Below, piece after piece: positions 5,506 through 7,217 of a DNA stretch of 7,217 nucleotides. The translations under genes and the position numbers were made by a program. The notes under the pieces were generated by a model. The model did no database searches. It worked only from the letters and a program-made list of their open reading frames with translations, and was not told the origin of the DNA. Origin of the DNA: an uncultured Collinsella sp. (GTDB taxonomy: Bacteria; Actinomycetota; Coriobacteriia; Coriobacteriales; Coriobacteriaceae); assembly GCA_958428675.1 (NCBI GenBank), contig CAUAGV010000084.1:1-7217 (forward strand), in the 5' to 3' direction. The stretch's first letter is position 1. The number at the start of each line of letters is the position of its first letter.

Positions 5506-6777
5506 CTACAGGCTGCTTGCAGCGCGAATGCCCGAGATCCAGGCCCACGCAAGGTTAAAGCCTCCGCAATCGGCGTCGATGTCGAGCGCTTCACCGCAGA
5601 CGTAAAGCGGGGCGTCGACAACGCTGCGCGCGCGTAGGCTGGGTGTTGAGATACTCTCGACAGATACGCCACCACGCGTGACCTGCGCTGAGCGCTCCTC
5701 GGTTGTTCCCTCGACGAGCAACTTAAAGTGCTTGAGGATCGAGACCAGGTGGATGACATCGTTGGAGCCTGGATGGCACTGCTCGAACGCTGTGCAGACG
5801 ACGCGGGAGAGTTGCGGGGCGAGCATGCCGTCGAGCCAACGGGGATCGCGGGGCGAAAAGCCGCCGAGCAGCTCAACGCGCCGGTTGAGCATATCGAGCA
5901 ACTCGTCTTTGGAGAGGTCGGGGAAAACGTCGAGCAGGATCGTATCGCCGTGCTGGATACGACGAGAGAGGTTGAAGACAGCGACGCCCGAGATACCGAA
6001 GGTTCGAAACAGCACTTCACCGTCTTCGTGCCAGAGCTCATTATGATTGTGGGCGAGCGTCAAGCGGGCACGGACGCGCAGGCCATCCAACGTCTTGAGT
6101 GCCGCCCGATCGCCAACGACCGTTGCCGATACGGGGCAGAGGATGGGGCGCAGCGAAGTGAGGGGGAGGCGAAACGTATCGGCGATACCGGTGGGGTTGC
6201 CGCCCGTAGCGATAATTACGGCATGTGCCTGCAGGGCCTCGTTCTTGCGAGGGACATCGGCGAGCGCTTTCCGAAGCGAGCGGAGCTCCGATTTTCGGTC
6301 ATCGTGCTTTTTTGCCTTGAGCGGCCGCGCTGGACGGTCTATTTGGAGTGCCCAGCCTTCGGAAGCTTTGTGCGCCGAGGCAACGTTGGCTCCGCAGATT
6401 AAGGTGATACCTAGGCGGTCGCAAACGCTGAGAAGCGCGTCGCGCACCGATTCGGCGCGAAGGGAACGCGGGTACAGCCGGCCTTCCTCGGAGGTTGTCA
6501 TGATACCCAGCGAGGAGAAGAACCCCATAAGCTCTTGTTCGGGCTGGGGGCCCATGACGGATTCGACGAATGCGGGGTGGTTATACCGCTGAGGATCAAT
6601 CGATTCGTTGGAGAGGTTGCAGCGGCCGTTACCGGTCGCAAGGAGCTTGAGGCCGCAGGCGACATCGCGCTCAACGATGCAGACGTTTTTGCCAGCGCGT
6701 GCGGCCGTAATGGCGGCGGCGAGGCCTGAAGCCCCGCCGCCGATTACCAAGACGTCATAGAGGGCGCTCGCGTTCAC
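5506..6777 (-). CDS. HI0933/YhiN-family FAD-dependent flavoprotein
   Basis: Predicted cytosolic flavoprotein of 423 residues, close to the family's usual length. It opens with the FAD dinucleotide fold VLVIGGGASGLAAA (9-22), with Glu36 as the ribose-binding acid. It then shows the hallmark KLLATGNGRCNLSN (44-57), GRLYPRS (99-105), IIATGGNPTG (188-197), GEVLFRTFGISG (253-264), QVTRGGV (365-371) and the C-terminal LYVCGEALDIDADCGGFNLAWAWISG region (391-416). The family includes BaiN, linked to bile-acid metabolism in Clostridium scindens, but most members have no proven reaction and nothing here shows this substrate. A Lys/Arg/Glu-rich stretch at about 148-182 looks like an insertion. Start: GTG at 6777, immediately after the TAA of the mrp gene, with GAGG 5 nt upstream; no nearby ATG competes. 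The tight junction implies co-transcription and coupled translation with mrp. Confidence 0.92.
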   Translation of the reverse strand: MNASALYDVLVIGGGASGLAAAITAARAGKNVCIVERDVACGLKLLATGNGRCNLSNESIDPQRYNHPAFVESVMGPQPEQELMGFFSSLGIMTTSEEGRLYPRSLRAESVRDALLSVCDRLGITLICGANVASAHKASEGWALQIDRPARPLKAKKHDDRKSELRSLRKALADVPRKNEALQAHAVIIATGGNPTGIADTFRLPLTSLRPILCPVSATVVGDRAALKTLDGLRVRARLTLAHNHNELWHEDGEVLFRTFGISGVAVFNLSRRIQHGDTILLDVFPDLSKDELLDMLNRRVELLGGFSPRDPRWLDGMLAPQLSRVVCTAFEQCHPGSNDVIHLVSILKHFKLLVEGTTEERSAQVTRGGVSVESISTPSLRARSVVDAPLYVCGEALDIDADCGGFNLAWAWISGIRAASSL

Positions 6778-7217
6778 TTAGGCCTCGTCGGTCTCGTGCG
6801 GGGTAATAGCCTCGACGGCAGAGACTGCCTTGGGCAACATGCCATCGGGCAGCGCGGTCTCGACCTCGCCCTTATCGCAGGCCTCGGCGAGTGCCGGATT
6901 AATGGGAAGCTGACCCAAGATGTCGAGGTTATAGCGCTCCGCGACCTCGGGGAGCTTGCTCTTGCCAAAGACCTCGATCTTCTTGCCGCAGTCGGGGCAC
7001 TCAATATAGCTCATGTTCTCGACAATGCCCAGAATGGGGACGTTCATCTTCTCGGCCATGTTGACCGCCTTGGCGACGATCATCGAGACCAGATCCTGCG
7101 GGCTCGTGACGATGACGATGCCGTCGACCGGCAGCGACTGGAAGACGGTGAGCGCGACGTCGCCTGTTCCCGGAGGCATGTCGACCAGCAGGTAGTCGAT
7201 GGGGTCCCACGAGGTGT
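6778..7217 (-). CDS. mrp: Mrp/NBP35-family Fe-S carrier P-loop ATPase (3' part, cut at window edge)
   Basis: C-terminal 145 residues of an Mrp (ApbC/NBP35-like) protein, a cytosolic ATPase that binds an iron-sulfur cluster between two subunits and passes it to target proteins. The frame is open to the window edge, and the N-terminus with the deviant Walker A lies outside. The visible part starts with TSWDPIDYLLVDMPPGTGD, the conserved switch/Walker B region of the family. VTSPQDLV and the VENMSY segment follow, then the CPDC pair (Cys73 and Cys76 of the fragment) that ligates the cluster, then CGKKIEVFG. The C-terminus ends in a Glu/Asp-rich tail. An internal ATG at 7177-7179 is the Met of DMPPGTGD and not a start. 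It directly abuts the HI0933-like gene, so iron-sulfur delivery and flavoprotein synthesis share a transcript. No start or promoter can be judged. Confidence 0.95.
   Translation of the reverse strand, partial: TSWDPIDYLLVDMPPGTGDVALTVFQSLPVDGIVIVTSPQDLVSMIVAKAVNMAEKMNVPILGIVENMSYIECPDCGKKIEVFGKSKLPEVAERYNLDILGQLPINPALAEACDKGEVETALPDGMLPKAVSAVEAITPHETDEA
6783..6786 (-). promoter_or_regulatory. Ribosome binding site for the GTG-started flavoprotein
   Basis: GAGG on the minus strand lies 5 nt before the GTG at 6777-6775, inside the last codons of the mrp gene. The core is short, so initiation probably relies on ribosomes finishing mrp (stop and start are directly adjacent, TAAGTG). Confidence 0.6.

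Noticed and set aside
5425..5548. Longer start for the COG2509-type protein (587 residues)
   Set aside because: The extension overlaps the end of the HI0933-like gene and includes the hairpin at 5452-5475. AAGGAG is placed for the ATG at 5425.
5728..6402. 224-residue open frame on the plus strand
   Set aside because: It is antisense to the HI0933-like gene, whose motifs are continuous across the region. No start signal or domain is visible.

Overview
The window is a compact piece of bacterial chromosome with six protein genes in two convergent blocks and almost no spare DNA. The organism is most likely a Coriobacteriia member of the Collinsella type. This is inferred from moderately high GC coding sequence, strong AAGGAG-type ribosome binding sites, the actinobacterial-style closeness of coaE and uvrB, and the general look of the proteins. 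No marker gene settles it. I see no mobile element, CRISPR array, tRNA, rRNA or phage gene.

Plus-strand block (about 53-3765). A strong intrinsic terminator at 53-84 closes an upstream unit that lies outside the window. After an AT-rich leader come coaE (dephospho-CoA kinase, 212-853), a small membrane-anchored lytic transglycosylase (846-1427, overlapping coaE by 8 nt) and uvrB (excision-repair helicase subunit, 1479-3719). A 16-bp-stem terminator at 3723-3765 ends the block. The three genes look like one transcription unit joining cofactor synthesis, cell-wall remodelling and DNA repair. UvrB may also have a weak promoter of its own.

Minus-strand block (7217-3785, read right to left). It starts with the 3' part of an Mrp/NBP35-family iron-sulfur carrier ATPase, cut by the window edge at 7217. 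The next gene begins on the base after its stop codon: an HI0933/YhiN-family flavoprotein (6777-5506, GTG start). After an 80-nt gap holding a hairpin followed by a T-rich stretch comes a second, unrelated FAD-dependent protein of the COG2509 type (5425-3785). The two blocks converge on the 65-nt gap that contains the uvrB terminator.

Most of the window is ordinary core genome. The points worth a second look are the Mrp plus two orphan flavoproteins neighbourhood, a charged insertion in the HI0933-like protein, a possible attenuator between the two flavoprotein genes, a lytic transglycosylase lodged between coaE and uvrB, and a perfect 16-bp CG-rich palindrome in the linker of the COG2509-type protein. 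I found no convincing undescribed multi-gene system.
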